Part shown: one piece after another, positions 1 through 6,321 of the stretch | Position numbering within the stretch: the stretch's first letter is position 1 | How the letters are laid out: every line of letters begins with the position of its first letter | The notes under the pieces: model-generated | The model's input: the letters and a program-made list of their open reading frames with translations, nothing else | Told to the model about the DNA's origin: nothing | The model's database searches: none | Made by a program: the position numbers and the translations under genes | From: an uncultured Thiotrichaceae bacterium | Lineage (GTDB): Bacteria; Pseudomonadota; Gammaproteobacteria; Thiotrichales; Thiotrichaceae | Assembly: GCA_937931765.1 (NCBI GenBank) | Contig: CALHAO010000505.1 | Span: 1-10,799, forward strand | Direction of reading: 5' to 3' | Length of the DNA: 10,799 nt

Positions 1-30
1 AGGCTGGAAAGGGGATATTTTCAGCGTTAT

Positions 31-1401
31 TTAGCTTGCACTATCTTTCTGTAGTTTGAGTACCAAATCCATACCCTTAAGGATATTTAAAGCTTCATAC
101 AATTGGTAATCATCTTTTGCCAGTGACTTGTCTTTAGCTTCGCCCTTCTTCACATCAGCCGGTGTTTTGACTACTTCTTCCGTAGCCTCTTCACCTTCTT
201 CTTGTGTTGGATTGCTCAGATGTTTCTCAAAGTCTTTCTCAGACAGCGGCGCAATTTTTTCACCCTCATCTTCATCTTCTGCCAGCTTCAGTGGTTGGAT
301 TTCAATATCCGGGTGAATACCTTCCGCCTGAATCGAGCGACCATTAGGTGTGAAGTAGCGGGCAGTGGTTAGTTTCAGTGCTGTTTTCTCATCCAGCGGC
401 AATACAGTTTGTACTGAGCCTTTACCGAATGTTTTCTGACCCAGAATCAATGCACGTTTGTGATCCTGTAATGCGCCTGCCACGATTTCAGAGGCGGAAG
501 CAGAACCTTGGTTCACTAATACAACAATCGGTGCATTGTTAATTTCATCACCGGAACGTGCGTTGTATTCCATTTTTGCGTCTGCTACCCGGCCTTCGGT
601 ATAAACAATTTTACCGTCATTCAGGAAGGCATCTGAAACACCCACAGCTGCATTAAGTACACCACCCGGATTATTACGTAAATCCAGTACTACACCTTTC
701 AGGTCACCTTTGTTTTCTTCTTTCAATTTGGCGATGGCTTCAATCAGTGTTTCAGTCGTACGTGACTGGAAGCTGGAAATACGTAGATAACCGTAGCCGT
801 CTTCCAGCATGCGGCTTTTAACACTTTGCACTTTGATAATGTCGCGGGTCACGGAGATGGTGAAAGGCTTATCTTTACCTTCACGCACGACTAATAACTT
901 AATCGGTTCGCCCGGTTTGCCGCGCATGACTTTAACTGCATCATTCAGCGTCATACCTTTTACCGGCTTGTCGTCCAAGCGAATAATCAGGTCACCGGCT
1001 TCAATGCCAGCACGTTGTGCGGGTGTATCATCAATCGGCGAAATAACTTTAACAAAGCCGTCTTCCATGCCTACTTCTATGCCCAGTCCACCGAATTCCC
1101 CTGAGGTGCCCACCTGCAGTTCTTTAAAGGATTCTGCATCGAGGTAGTCAGAATGAGGGTCAAGGCCACTTAACATGCCACGGATGGCATTGTTCATCAT
1201 TTCTTTGCCATCAGGCGTTTCGACGTAATCCTGCTGGATGCGTGCATAGACGTCGGTGAATTTTTGTAAGTGTTCCAGTGGAAGTGCCTGATGATCATCC
1301 ACACTTTGTTTAAAGGCGAATACGTTCAGGCTGATGCTGGTAGTCACACCAATGAGAGCACCTGCCAAAGTGCCAATAACTAAGCGTTTATTTGAATGCA
1401 T
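31..1401 (-). CDS. ctpA: S41-family C-terminal processing peptidase (CtpA/Prc type)
   Basis: This is a periplasmic serine protease of 456 residues that trims or degrades envelope proteins from their C-terminus. Residues 1-29 form an N-terminal signal or anchor segment (short basic start, then a hydrophobic stretch). A PDZ domain spans about 104-174, with the GGLGIEV carboxylate-binding loop at its start. The S41 catalytic core follows. The GSASASEI motif places the nucleophile at Ser302, TFGKG gives the general base Lys327, and Gln331 completes the Ser-Lys-Gln arrangement; the 25-residue Ser-Lys spacing is that of the family. The C-terminus (about 373-430) is a Glu/Asp/Lys-rich low-complexity linker before a short helical tail. 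The start is supported by GGAGA nine bases upstream (1411-1415, complement). The gene lies 115 bp downstream of envC on the same strand, so cotranscription is likely. In gammaproteobacteria envC and ctp are often neighbours. Its substrates cannot be told from the sequence. Confidence 0.95.
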   Translation of the reverse strand: MHSNKRLVIGTLAGALIGVTTSISLNVFAFKQSVDDHQALPLEHLQKFTDVYARIQQDYVETPDGKEMMNNAIRGMLSGLDPHSDYLDAESFKELQVGTSGEFGGLGIEVGMEDGFVKVISPIDDTPAQRAGIEAGDLIIRLDDKPVKGMTLNDAVKVMRGKPGEPIKLLVVREGKDKPFTISVTRDIIKVQSVKSRMLEDGYGYLRISSFQSRTTETLIEAIAKLKEENKGDLKGVVLDLRNNPGGVLNAAVGVSDAFLNDGKIVYTEGRVADAKMEYNARSGDEINNAPIVVLVNQGSASASEIVAGALQDHKRALILGQKTFGKGSVQTVLPLDEKTALKLTTARYFTPNGRSIQAEGIHPDIEIQPLKLAEDEDEGEKIAPLSEKDFEKHLSNPTQEEGEEATEEVVKTPADVKKGEAKDKSLAKDDYQLYEALNILKGMDLVLKLQKDSAS

Positions 1402-1416
1402 GTAAATTTCTCTCCA

Positions 1417-1428
1417 GGCAACGTTGCC
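1417..1428. promoter_or_regulatory. 12-bp perfect palindrome just upstream of the ctp ribosome binding site
   Basis: GGCAACGTTGCC is a perfect palindrome that ends one base before the Shine-Dalgarno sequence of ctp (1411-1415). It could be an operator for a dimeric regulator. It could also be a chance palindrome, because it has no loop and so would make a poor RNA hairpin. No function is established. Confidence 0.3.
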
Positions 1429-1516
1429 ATGTTCTAATTAATATATGAGCGAAACTCTGAGAATCAAGTATCACTACTTTATGTGATGGCACGTAAGCCG
1501 AGGTAAAGTGTACCAT

Positions 1517-2836
1517 TTATTGTAACCAACGCGCGGGGTTTTGTGGCACCGTTTTATGCCTGATCTCAAAATAAAGTCCATTTTGACTTTGCCCACTGGA
1601 GTTACCGACAGCGGCGATGGTTTCATTTGCTCTGACGGTTTGTCCGGCGCGTTTGAATACTGCCCGGTTATAGCCGTACAGACTCATGTAGTTCCGGTCA
1701 TGTTCAATGATAATCAGGTGACCATAACCTTCCATCCAGCCAGCAAATGCAACCTTTCCTGGGGCAATGGCATTAACTTTAGCGCCACCGGGAGCAGTAA
1801 TCACTATGCCTTTCCAGCGCTGTTTTTCATTACGTCGGGAGGCATACTTATGAATTACCCGCCCGCTAACCGGCCAGGATAATTTTCCACGCATCTTTGA
1901 AAAAGCTTTATTAGCCGTGCGGGTTGTTGTTACCTGCTTACCGGTTGCTTTGGGGGCTTTTGCGACAGCTTTCTTTACCACAGGTTTTTTAGCCGGTGCC
2001 GGTTGAGCTGGTGTCCTTGCTGCTTGTTGTCGCCTTTGTTCTGCAGCCCGTTTTGCTTCTGCTGCCTTCGCCGCATTTGCTATTTTTGCAGCGGCATCCT
2101 CGCGTTTTTTATTGGCTGCCTGCGTGATGCGGTTAATTTTTTGTTGTAAGGCTGCTTCCTGATTTTTTAGCTTATTTAAACGTTTTTCTTTACCACTTAA
2201 ATCGCGTCTGACCTGCCTTAATGCCTGTTCACGGGTAGCCAGTTTTTTTTCAACTGCTGATTTTTGAATCGAGAGTTTTTCATTTAACCCTCTGAGTTTT
2301 GTGCGTTCTTTTGCTGCGAGTTCGGTGACGGCTTCCAGTTTCTTGCTGGTTTTATTGAGCTGTTGGATCTTTTTTGTGCGGTGGCGATTGAGGATATTAA
2401 AATATTCTATATTGCGACTAATGTCTGCCGGATTATCCTGCATCAATAACAAGCGTAGGTGAGATTGCTCTCCGGCTGTGTGCATAGCCTGAAGTTGTTG
2501 CGCTAATGCGCCCTGTTGTTGTTTTAGCTGATCATTTAATTCAGTGCGCTCTATGTCCGCCTTACTCAGGCGTTTTTGTGCATCTATGATTTTTTTTTCG
2601 GTCGTATGATACTGACTGGTCAGGCCACCGAGTTCTTTTTCCAGTTTAGTCACCTGGCTATTGAGGTAACCGGACTCTTTTTTCTTTTTGTCAATTTCGC
2701 CGGATAGTTTTTTCACGGCGCGTTCGACTTCTTTTTTGTCATTGCGGACATCTGCCTGGCCGGAAACAGGCAGAAGAAGCGCCCCAAAAAAAGTCAGAAG
2801 GCAAATGATGGTTGTTGTGCGTAACGAGCCGTTCAT
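1517..2836 (-). CDS. envC: Murein hydrolase activator EnvC
   Basis: EnvC is a periplasmic activator of the amidases AmiA and AmiB at the division septum and is recruited by the FtsEX complex. The protein has 439 residues (E. coli EnvC is about 419). Residues 1-28 are a signal peptide with a long Leu/Phe-rich core ending in SGQA. A long Lys/Glu/Gln-rich coiled coil follows (about 30-250), then an Ala/Lys/Pro-rich linker (about 250-320), and a C-terminal LytM (M23) domain. The LytM domain is degenerate: the metal-binding HxxxD is replaced around RWKGIVITA, and the HxH motif by LYFEIR, as in E. coli EnvC. It should therefore activate amidases rather than cut peptidoglycan. The frame stays open upstream to 3007, but the extension has no signal-peptide logic and runs through the divergent promoter region and up to the arsR start. 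The ATG at 2836 puts the signal peptide at the N-terminus and is preferred. The gene is divergent from arsR. Confidence 0.93.
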   Translation of the reverse strand: MNGSLRTTTIICLLTFFGALLLPVSGQADVRNDKKEVERAVKKLSGEIDKKKKESGYLNSQVTKLEKELGGLTSQYHTTEKKIIDAQKRLSKADIERTELNDQLKQQQGALAQQLQAMHTAGEQSHLRLLLMQDNPADISRNIEYFNILNRHRTKKIQQLNKTSKKLEAVTELAAKERTKLRGLNEKLSIQKSAVEKKLATREQALRQVRRDLSGKEKRLNKLKNQEAALQQKINRITQAANKKREDAAAKIANAAKAAEAKRAAEQRRQQAARTPAQPAPAKKPVVKKAVAKAPKATGKQVTTTRTANKAFSKMRGKLSWPVSGRVIHKYASRRNEKQRWKGIVITAPGGAKVNAIAPGKVAFAGWMEGYGHLIIIEHDRNYMSLYGYNRAVFKRAGQTVRANETIAAVGNSSGQSQNGLYFEIRHKTVPQNPARWLQ

Positions 2837-2878
2837 TGGCTTGGATCTCAGGTATAAAATTTGTAATTTTCCAAGGTA

Positions 2879-2897
2879 TGTCATGAAGTTAATGACA
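2879..2897. promoter_or_regulatory. Inverted repeat TGTCAT-N7-ATGACA in the envC/arsR intergenic region
   Basis: The two six-base arms (2879-2884 and 2892-2897) are perfectly complementary around a 7-base spacer. Each arm read outward is ATGACA, a 5/6 match to a sigma70 -35 box, so the symmetry may reflect back-to-back promoters, an operator, or both. On the plus strand a well-placed -10 exists (see the arsR promoter). On the minus strand no comparable -10 is found at 16-18 bases. Confidence 0.4.
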
Positions 2898-2920
2898 AAA
2901 TTGGTAATAAAGTATATTAT
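2892..2920 (+). promoter_or_regulatory. Predicted sigma70-like promoter of arsR
   Basis: ATGACA (2892-2897) and TATTAT (2915-2920) each match the sigma70 consensus at five of six positions and are separated by exactly 17 bases. Transcription would begin near 2927, leaving a leader of about 80 bases before the arsR ATG at 3008. The -10 box lies inside the left arm of the AT-rich palindrome 2913-2942, so a protein bound there would block this promoter. Confidence 0.5.
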
Positions 2921-2942
2921 CGTATCTAGGTATACTAATATA
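2913..2942. promoter_or_regulatory. AT-rich imperfect palindrome, candidate ArsR operator
   Basis: The arms TATATTA (2913-2919) and TAATATA (2936-2942) are perfect complements across a 16-base centre, and several inner pairs also match. The element covers the predicted -10 box and start point of the arsR promoter. ArsR-family repressors usually bind AT-rich imperfect palindromes of about this size over their own promoters. The assignment to the adjacent regulator is inferred from position and symmetry only. Confidence 0.45.
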
Positions 2943-3007
2943 GTAACAATAGCACCCGAATGGTTTTGGGTATCATAAAGCAACGTAGATGTTTGACAAG
3001 GTACCAC

Positions 3008-3358
3008 ATGCAGTCAGAAATGAATCAAGCTGAATTTAAGAAGGATTATGATTCCATCGCATCAATGTTAGCAAAAGATGAAGACATTGATCGGGCATCA
3101 CGCTCCTTAAAAGCAATTTCGCATCCGTTACGCCTAAAAATCTTGTGCGTGTTGGGCAATAATGAAGTCAATGTCCAGGATATTGTCGAGCATGTGGGGA
3201 CTTCCCAAAGCAATATCTCTCAACACTTAGCTATTTTACGTGACAAAGGCATCCTGACTTCCCGCAAAGATGCTAACCGTGTTTTCTATAAAGTAGGTGA
3301 CTACCGTACTTTGCGCCTGATCAGCATGATGCAGGAAGTATTCTGTCCCTCGCACTGA
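3008..3358 (+). CDS. ArsR-family regulator, persulfide-sensor type (YgaV/BigR/SqrR-like)
   Basis: A 116-residue winged-helix transcriptional repressor. The ArsR hallmark begins with ISHPLRLKIL (37-46); the recognition helix-turn-helix covers about 56-83, containing TSQSNISQHL, and the wing follows through NRVFYKV. The protein lacks the metal-binding cysteine pair of arsenic or cadmium sensors. It has only Cys47 (in the ILCVL helix) and Cys113 (in VFCPSH at the end). The 66-residue spacing and both contexts match the cysteine pair that forms a tetrasulfide in SqrR and BigR and is also present in E. coli YgaV. I infer that it senses sulfane sulfur or a related oxidant and derepresses in response. 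The ATG at 3008 is chosen because AAGG lies six bases upstream (2998-3001); an in-frame extension to 2960 and an internal Met5 are less likely. A rhodanese gene starts 165 bp downstream and envC diverges upstream, so likely targets are itself and the thiol-redox genes. Confidence 0.82.
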   Translation: MQSEMNQAEFKKDYDSIASMLAKDEDIDRASRSLKAISHPLRLKILCVLGNNEVNVQDIVEHVGTSQSNISQHLAILRDKGILTSRKDANRVFYKVGDYRTLRLISMMQEVFCPSH

Positions 3359-3467
3359 TTAAGTCGGATGATAAAGATTCATGTGTACTTTGGTGGGTTT
3401 TTTAGCGTTAAGTCTGCCTCGTTTCTTATTTTTGTTGCCAATGTCGGTCTTTTCTCTTAGCAAAGGC

Positions 3468-3496
3468 TTTACGCTTTGCGTTCATCTGTATATCTT
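3468..3496 (+). promoter_or_regulatory. Weak candidate promoter for the rhodanese-led operon
   Basis: TTTACG (3468-3473) and TATCTT (3491-3496) each match the sigma70 consensus at four of six positions with a 17-base spacer. Transcription from about 3503 would leave a 20-base leader carrying the GGAG site. The 165-bp gap 3359-3523 otherwise shows a small hairpin (GCAAAG 3460-3465 with CTTTGC 3474-3479) but no convincing terminator after arsR, so read-through from the arsR promoter is also possible. Confidence 0.22.
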
Positions 3497-3523
3497 TAGC
3501 TCCGGTTTCTGGAGAATGTCACA

Positions 3524-3949
3524 GTGAATGAATATATGGTGTTTGCCCAAAGTCACCCCGTGTTGGTGATGGGTTTTATTGCAGTACTTGGTTTAATCAT
3601 CTGGACGGAGTATTCCCGTCTTACCCGTAAGTATAAACTCCTCGATGTGAACCAGTCGGTTCTTCTGATGAACAAGGATGAAACGGTGGTTCTGGATGTG
3701 CGTGAACAGAAGGAGTTAAAGGAAGGGAAGATCAAAAATTCCCGTCATATTACCTTAGGCGACCTGCCTAAACGGTTGTCTGAACTTGAATCACACAAAG
3801 AAAGCCCAATACTGGTTTATTGTCGTAGTGGCAATCGCTCCGGTCATGCTTGCAGTACATTAACTAAAGCAGGCTTTAGCGATGTGAATAATTTGTCTGG
3901 TGGGATTATGGCCTGGGAAAGTGCCAATCTCCCTGTCAGCAAAAAGTAA
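3524..3949 (+). CDS. yibN: Membrane-anchored rhodanese-like sulfurtransferase (YibN-like)
   Basis: A 141-residue protein with one N-terminal membrane helix (about 11-27) followed by a single rhodanese domain (about 42-138). The domain shows VVLDVRE near its start and the active-site loop CRSGNR with the sulfur-accepting Cys100, then the GGIMAW motif near the C-terminus. Such single-domain proteins carry a persulfide on the loop cysteine and pass it to thiols such as glutathione or protein acceptors. The physiological partner of YibN is not firmly known. The start is GTG, supported by GGAG at 3511-3514 with nine-base spacing; an in-frame ATG at 3536 lies too far from that site. The position before grxC and secB matches E. 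coli yibN. The basic residues after the helix (RLTRKYK) suggest the catalytic domain faces the cytoplasm, where glutaredoxin and thioredoxin encoded next door could serve it. Confidence 0.88.
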   Translation: MNEYMVFAQSHPVLVMGFIAVLGLIIWTEYSRLTRKYKLLDVNQSVLLMNKDETVVLDVREQKELKEGKIKNSRHITLGDLPKRLSELESHKESPILVYCRSGNRSGHACSTLTKAGFSDVNNLSGGIMAWESANLPVSKK

Positions 3950-3965
3950 CAGGAGTATCGATCAG

Positions 3966-4238
3966 ATGAGTGAGTCGAATCAGCCTTCAGTACGTATGTA
4001 CAGCACCCGGTTTTGTCCTTATTGCATTCGGGCGCGGATGTTATTAAAGGGTAAGGGTGTTGCTTATGAGGATATTTCTGTCGGTAATGATGCTGGCTTA
4101 TGGGCTGAAATGAGCAGTCTTAGCGGTCAGAATACAGTGCCGCAAATTTTCATTGGTGATCATCACGTGGGTGGTTACGATGACCTTGCTGCTGATAGCC
4201 GTTCAGGCGAGCTGGATAAGCTGTTGGGGTTAAATTGA
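3966..4238 (+). CDS. grxC: Glutaredoxin 3
   Basis: A 90-residue cytoplasmic glutaredoxin that reduces disulfides and glutathione mixed disulfides at the expense of glutathione. The dithiol active site CPYC is at residues 17-20. The cis-proline motif TVP (57-59), followed by QIFIG and then GGYDD (69-73), builds the glutathione-binding groove; length and layout match E. coli Grx3 (about 83 residues). The frame stays open upstream to 3900 inside the rhodanese gene. The ATG at 3966 is preferred because AGGAG at 3951-3955 precedes it and because the family begins shortly before the first strand. It starts 16 bases after the rhodanese stop and ends one base before trxC, so it is translated in the middle of an operon. 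Its electron donor is glutathione, whose second biosynthetic enzyme is encoded by gshB further down the same strand. Confidence 0.94.
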   Translation: MSESNQPSVRMYSTRFCPYCIRARMLLKGKGVAYEDISVGNDAGLWAEMSSLSGQNTVPQIFIGDHHVGGYDDLAADSRSGELDKLLGLN

Positions 4239-4239
4239 T

Positions 4240-4665
4240 ATGAATATAGTTTGTCCTCACTGTCATAAAATAAACCGCGTACCTGAAGATAAGCTGGCGA
4301 GTGACCCGCAATGCGGAGCCTGTAATCAGGCGCTGTTCACCGGACAGCCGGTAGAATTTGGTCTTGCTCAGTTGCAGCGTCATGTACAGAAAAGTGAAGT
4401 ACCGCTATTAGTGGATTTCTGGGCACCTTGGTGTGGCCCGTGTCTGCAGATGGCACCTTCATTTGCACAGGCATCAGCTAAGCTGGAGCCAGGTGTGCGT
4501 TTGGCTAAGGTCAATACTGAAGCTGATCAGCAGGCTGGTATGGTTTACGGTATTCGCAGTATTCCCACCATGATTTTATTCAAGGGTGGGCAGGAAGTTG
4601 CGCGGGTTTCCGGTGCGATGGACGCACAAACCATTGAGAACTGGGTACAACAAAATAGTGGGTAA
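4240..4665 (+). CDS. trxC: Thioredoxin 2 with N-terminal zinc ribbon
   Basis: A 141-residue cytoplasmic protein-disulfide reductase, close to the 139 residues of E. coli Trx2. The N-terminal zinc ribbon uses CPHC (Cys5, Cys8) and CGAC (Cys25, Cys28). The thioredoxin fold follows, with WCGPC at residues 64-68, giving active-site Cys65 and Cys68, and the cis-proline loop RSIPT at 106-110. The ribbon separates TrxC from ordinary TrxA. In E. coli trxC is a separate OxyR-controlled gene, whereas here it sits between grxC and secB, one base after the grxC stop (ATG at 4240; GGGG at 4226-4229). This placement suggests shared expression with the glutaredoxin and rhodanese. All key residues are intact. 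A 101-base gap follows before secB. Confidence 0.94.
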   Translation: MNIVCPHCHKINRVPEDKLASDPQCGACNQALFTGQPVEFGLAQLQRHVQKSEVPLLVDFWAPWCGPCLQMAPSFAQASAKLEPGVRLAKVNTEADQQAGMVYGIRSIPTMILFKGGQEVARVSGAMDAQTIENWVQQNSG

Positions 4666-4704
4666 ATCCCCGTCTTGTATCCAGGCATAATAAACAATTT
4701 GAGT

Positions 4705-4732
4705 ATCAGGTCAGACATTAGTTGGGCCTGAT
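4705..4732 (+). terminator. Weak hairpin between trxC and secB, possible partial terminator or attenuator
   Basis: ATCAGGTC (4705-4712) pairs with GGCCTGAT (4725-4732) as an 8-bp stem with one G-T pair and a 12-base loop, followed by a short T-rich run TTTTATATT. The run is too interrupted for a strong intrinsic terminator. It may lower read-through into secB or act in mRNA processing. The gap 4666-4766 shows no clear secB promoter. Confidence 0.3.
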
Positions 4733-4766
4733 TTTATATTCACGAATAAGGAATAGGGTAGTCGTA

Positions 4767-5276
4767 ATGGCTGAAGAAGATCAGGTACAACCAGTAGCAG
4801 CTCCGGCAGAAGAAACGCAGGAAGCTCAGTTTATTATCCAGCGCATTTATTTGAAGGACGTTTCTTTTGAAGCGCCGAACTCGCCGGGCGTTTTTACTGA
4901 AGAATGGAATCCGGATACTGATCTGGATCTGAATACCAGTGTTAACGTGTTGCCGAGTAACAACTATGAAGTTGAGCTGGCGCTGACTATCACTGTGAAA
5001 AGTGGTGAGCAAGTGGCTTTCCTGGTTGAAGTTAAGCAAGCCGGTGTTTTCTTTATCGCTGGTTATGATCAGGCTCAGTTAAATCACCTGTTAGCGGCTT
5101 ATTGTCCGAATACATTGTTCCCGTATGCACGTGAAGTGATTTCAGGTTTGGTATCTAAGGGTAGTTTCCCTGAAATGCACCTGTCACCTATCAATTTTGA
5201 TTCACTGTACGCTAAGCGTTTGCAGGAACAGGCTGCAGCGGCGGCTCAAGGTGAAGCGCCGGTAGTGGAGGCTTAA
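4767..5276 (+). CDS. secB: Protein-export chaperone SecB
   Basis: SecB is a cytosolic tetrameric chaperone that keeps precursor proteins unfolded and hands them to SecA at the Sec translocon. The product has 169 residues (E. coli SecB is about 155). Residues 1-20 are an acidic and Ala/Gln-rich lead-in. The conserved core begins with QRIYLKDVSFEAPNSP at about 25-40. It continues through the beta-sheet region ending near GVFFIAGY and the diagnostic LFPYAREVISGLVSKGSFP segment at about 117-135, then LSPINFDSLY. The C-terminal tail is Ala/Gln/Glu-rich. The ATG at 4767 is chosen because AGGG lies eight bases upstream (4755-4758); a TTG-initiated extension from 4722 would cross the hairpin and has no family support. 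It sits between trxC and gpsA; grxC-secB-gpsA order is conserved with E. coli. Confidence 0.97.
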   Translation: MAEEDQVQPVAAPAEETQEAQFIIQRIYLKDVSFEAPNSPGVFTEEWNPDTDLDLNTSVNVLPSNNYEVELALTITVKSGEQVAFLVEVKQAGVFFIAGYDQAQLNHLLAAYCPNTLFPYAREVISGLVSKGSFPEMHLSPINFDSLYAKRLQEQAAAAAQGEAPVVEA

Positions 5277-5305
5277 GTCGCTACGGTTTTAACACAGGTA
5301 ACAAG

Positions 5306-6319
5306 ATGGATAATGTGATCCGCTCAATCGCTGTATACGGTGCTGGTTCCTGGGGCACTGCGTTGGCGCTGCAATTAGCCCGTAACGGCTTGCAGGTCTG
5401 GCTTTGGGGCTTTGATGCGGAACATATTAAACAGATGGAGGTAACGCGTGAAAATGCGCGTTATCTTCCTGGTATTGAATTGCCGGATAATCTTCACCTT
5501 TCTGCAGATCTGCATGAAATCGCTGCAAAATCTGGTCAGCATCTGATCGTCGTTCCTTCTCATGGTTTTCGTGACTTACTCAAACGACTGGCTCCTTTAG
5601 TTAAAGGCGGCGGGCAGATTGCCTGGGCCACGAAAGGTTTAGAGCTGGATACTGGTAAATTATTGCATGAGGTGATTGAGGAAGAGTTACCGAATAGTGT
5701 GTATGCACTGGTGTCCGGGCCGACTTTTGCCACTGAGGTGGCGCGAGGCATGCCGACTGCGATGACAGTGGCGGCTTCTGATAAAGTATTTGGTCAGGCT
5801 ATCGCTAAAGCTTTTCATGGTGATAATTACCGGGTGTACACCAGTGATGATGTGGTTGGTGCTGAGCTAGGTGGTGCGATTAAAAATGTACTGGCTATTG
5901 CTGCTGGTATATCTGACGGACTTGGCTTTGGCGCGAATGCACGGGCAGCAATTATTACCCGTGGTCTGGCTGAAATCATGCGTTTGGGTGCTAAAATGGG
6001 TGCACAAACTGAAACCTTGATGGGCCTGGCGGGTGTGGGTGATCTGGTGCTGACCTGTACGGATGATCAGTCGCGTAATCGCCGTTTAGGATTGGCGTTA
6101 GGCGTAGGCAAAAAGCTGGATGAAGCGCTTGCTGAAATTGGTCAGGCCGTTGAAGGCGCTAAATCAGCACGTTCGGTAGGTAAGCTGGCGGCACGTGAAG
6201 GTGTGGAAATGCCAATCTGTGAAACGGTTTACCGCATTTTATATGAAGATTTATCGCCTCGTGAGGCGGTACAAGAGCTTATTTCCCGTACCCGCAAATC
6301 AGAGTATTCAGAGAATTAA
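5306..6319 (+). CDS. gpsA: NAD(P)-dependent glycerol-3-phosphate dehydrogenase
   Basis: GpsA reduces dihydroxyacetone phosphate to sn-glycerol 3-phosphate in the cytosol, supplying the backbone for phospholipid synthesis. The protein has 337 residues (E. coli GpsA is 339). The nucleotide-binding fold opens with GAGSWGTALA at residues 12-21. VVPSH (82-86), ATKGLE (108-113, with Lys110) and SGPTFA (137-142) line the cleft. Lys193 in GGAIKNV is the catalytic lysine, and FGANAR (208-213) together with the DQSRNRR segment forms the substrate phosphate site. All are intact. An AGG seven bases upstream supports the ATG. It begins 29 bases after secB and ends two bases before gshB, so these three are very likely one transcript. 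The E. coli neighbour cysE is absent here; gshB takes the place after gpsA. Confidence 0.97.
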   Translation: MDNVIRSIAVYGAGSWGTALALQLARNGLQVWLWGFDAEHIKQMEVTRENARYLPGIELPDNLHLSADLHEIAAKSGQHLIVVPSHGFRDLLKRLAPLVKGGGQIAWATKGLELDTGKLLHEVIEEELPNSVYALVSGPTFATEVARGMPTAMTVAASDKVFGQAIAKAFHGDNYRVYTSDDVVGAELGGAIKNVLAIAAGISDGLGFGANARAAIITRGLAEIMRLGAKMGAQTETLMGLAGVGDLVLTCTDDQSRNRRLGLALGVGKKLDEALAEIGQAVEGAKSARSVGKLAAREGVEMPICETVYRILYEDLSPREAVQELISRTRKSEYSEN

Positions 6320-6321
6320 CT

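Noticed and set aside
1470..1487. Terminator or CRP site between envC and ctp (ATCAC, 8-base loop, GTGAT)
   Set aside because: The stem is only five pairs with no T-tract, and the half-sites are in the opposite order from the CRP consensus.
1517..1850. EnvC as an active M23 peptidoglycan peptidase
   Set aside because: Both zinc-ligand motifs are missing (no HxxxD or HxH); this degeneracy is typical of EnvC activators and is not a damaged gene.
2837..3007. N-terminal extension of EnvC by 57 residues from an upstream ATG at 3007
   Set aside because: It would bury a clear signal peptide, cover the whole divergent control region and abut the arsR start; the 2836 ATG gives normal family architecture.
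2960..3007. Extension of the ArsR-family regulator to an earlier in-frame ATG at 2960
   Set aside because: The 3008 ATG has AAGG at good spacing and gives normal family length; the extension lacks family-like sequence.
4722..4766. SecB start at a TTG codon at 4722
   Set aside because: It overlaps the right arm of the hairpin, lacks a ribosome site, and SecB proteins begin close to the acidic lead-in starting at 4767.
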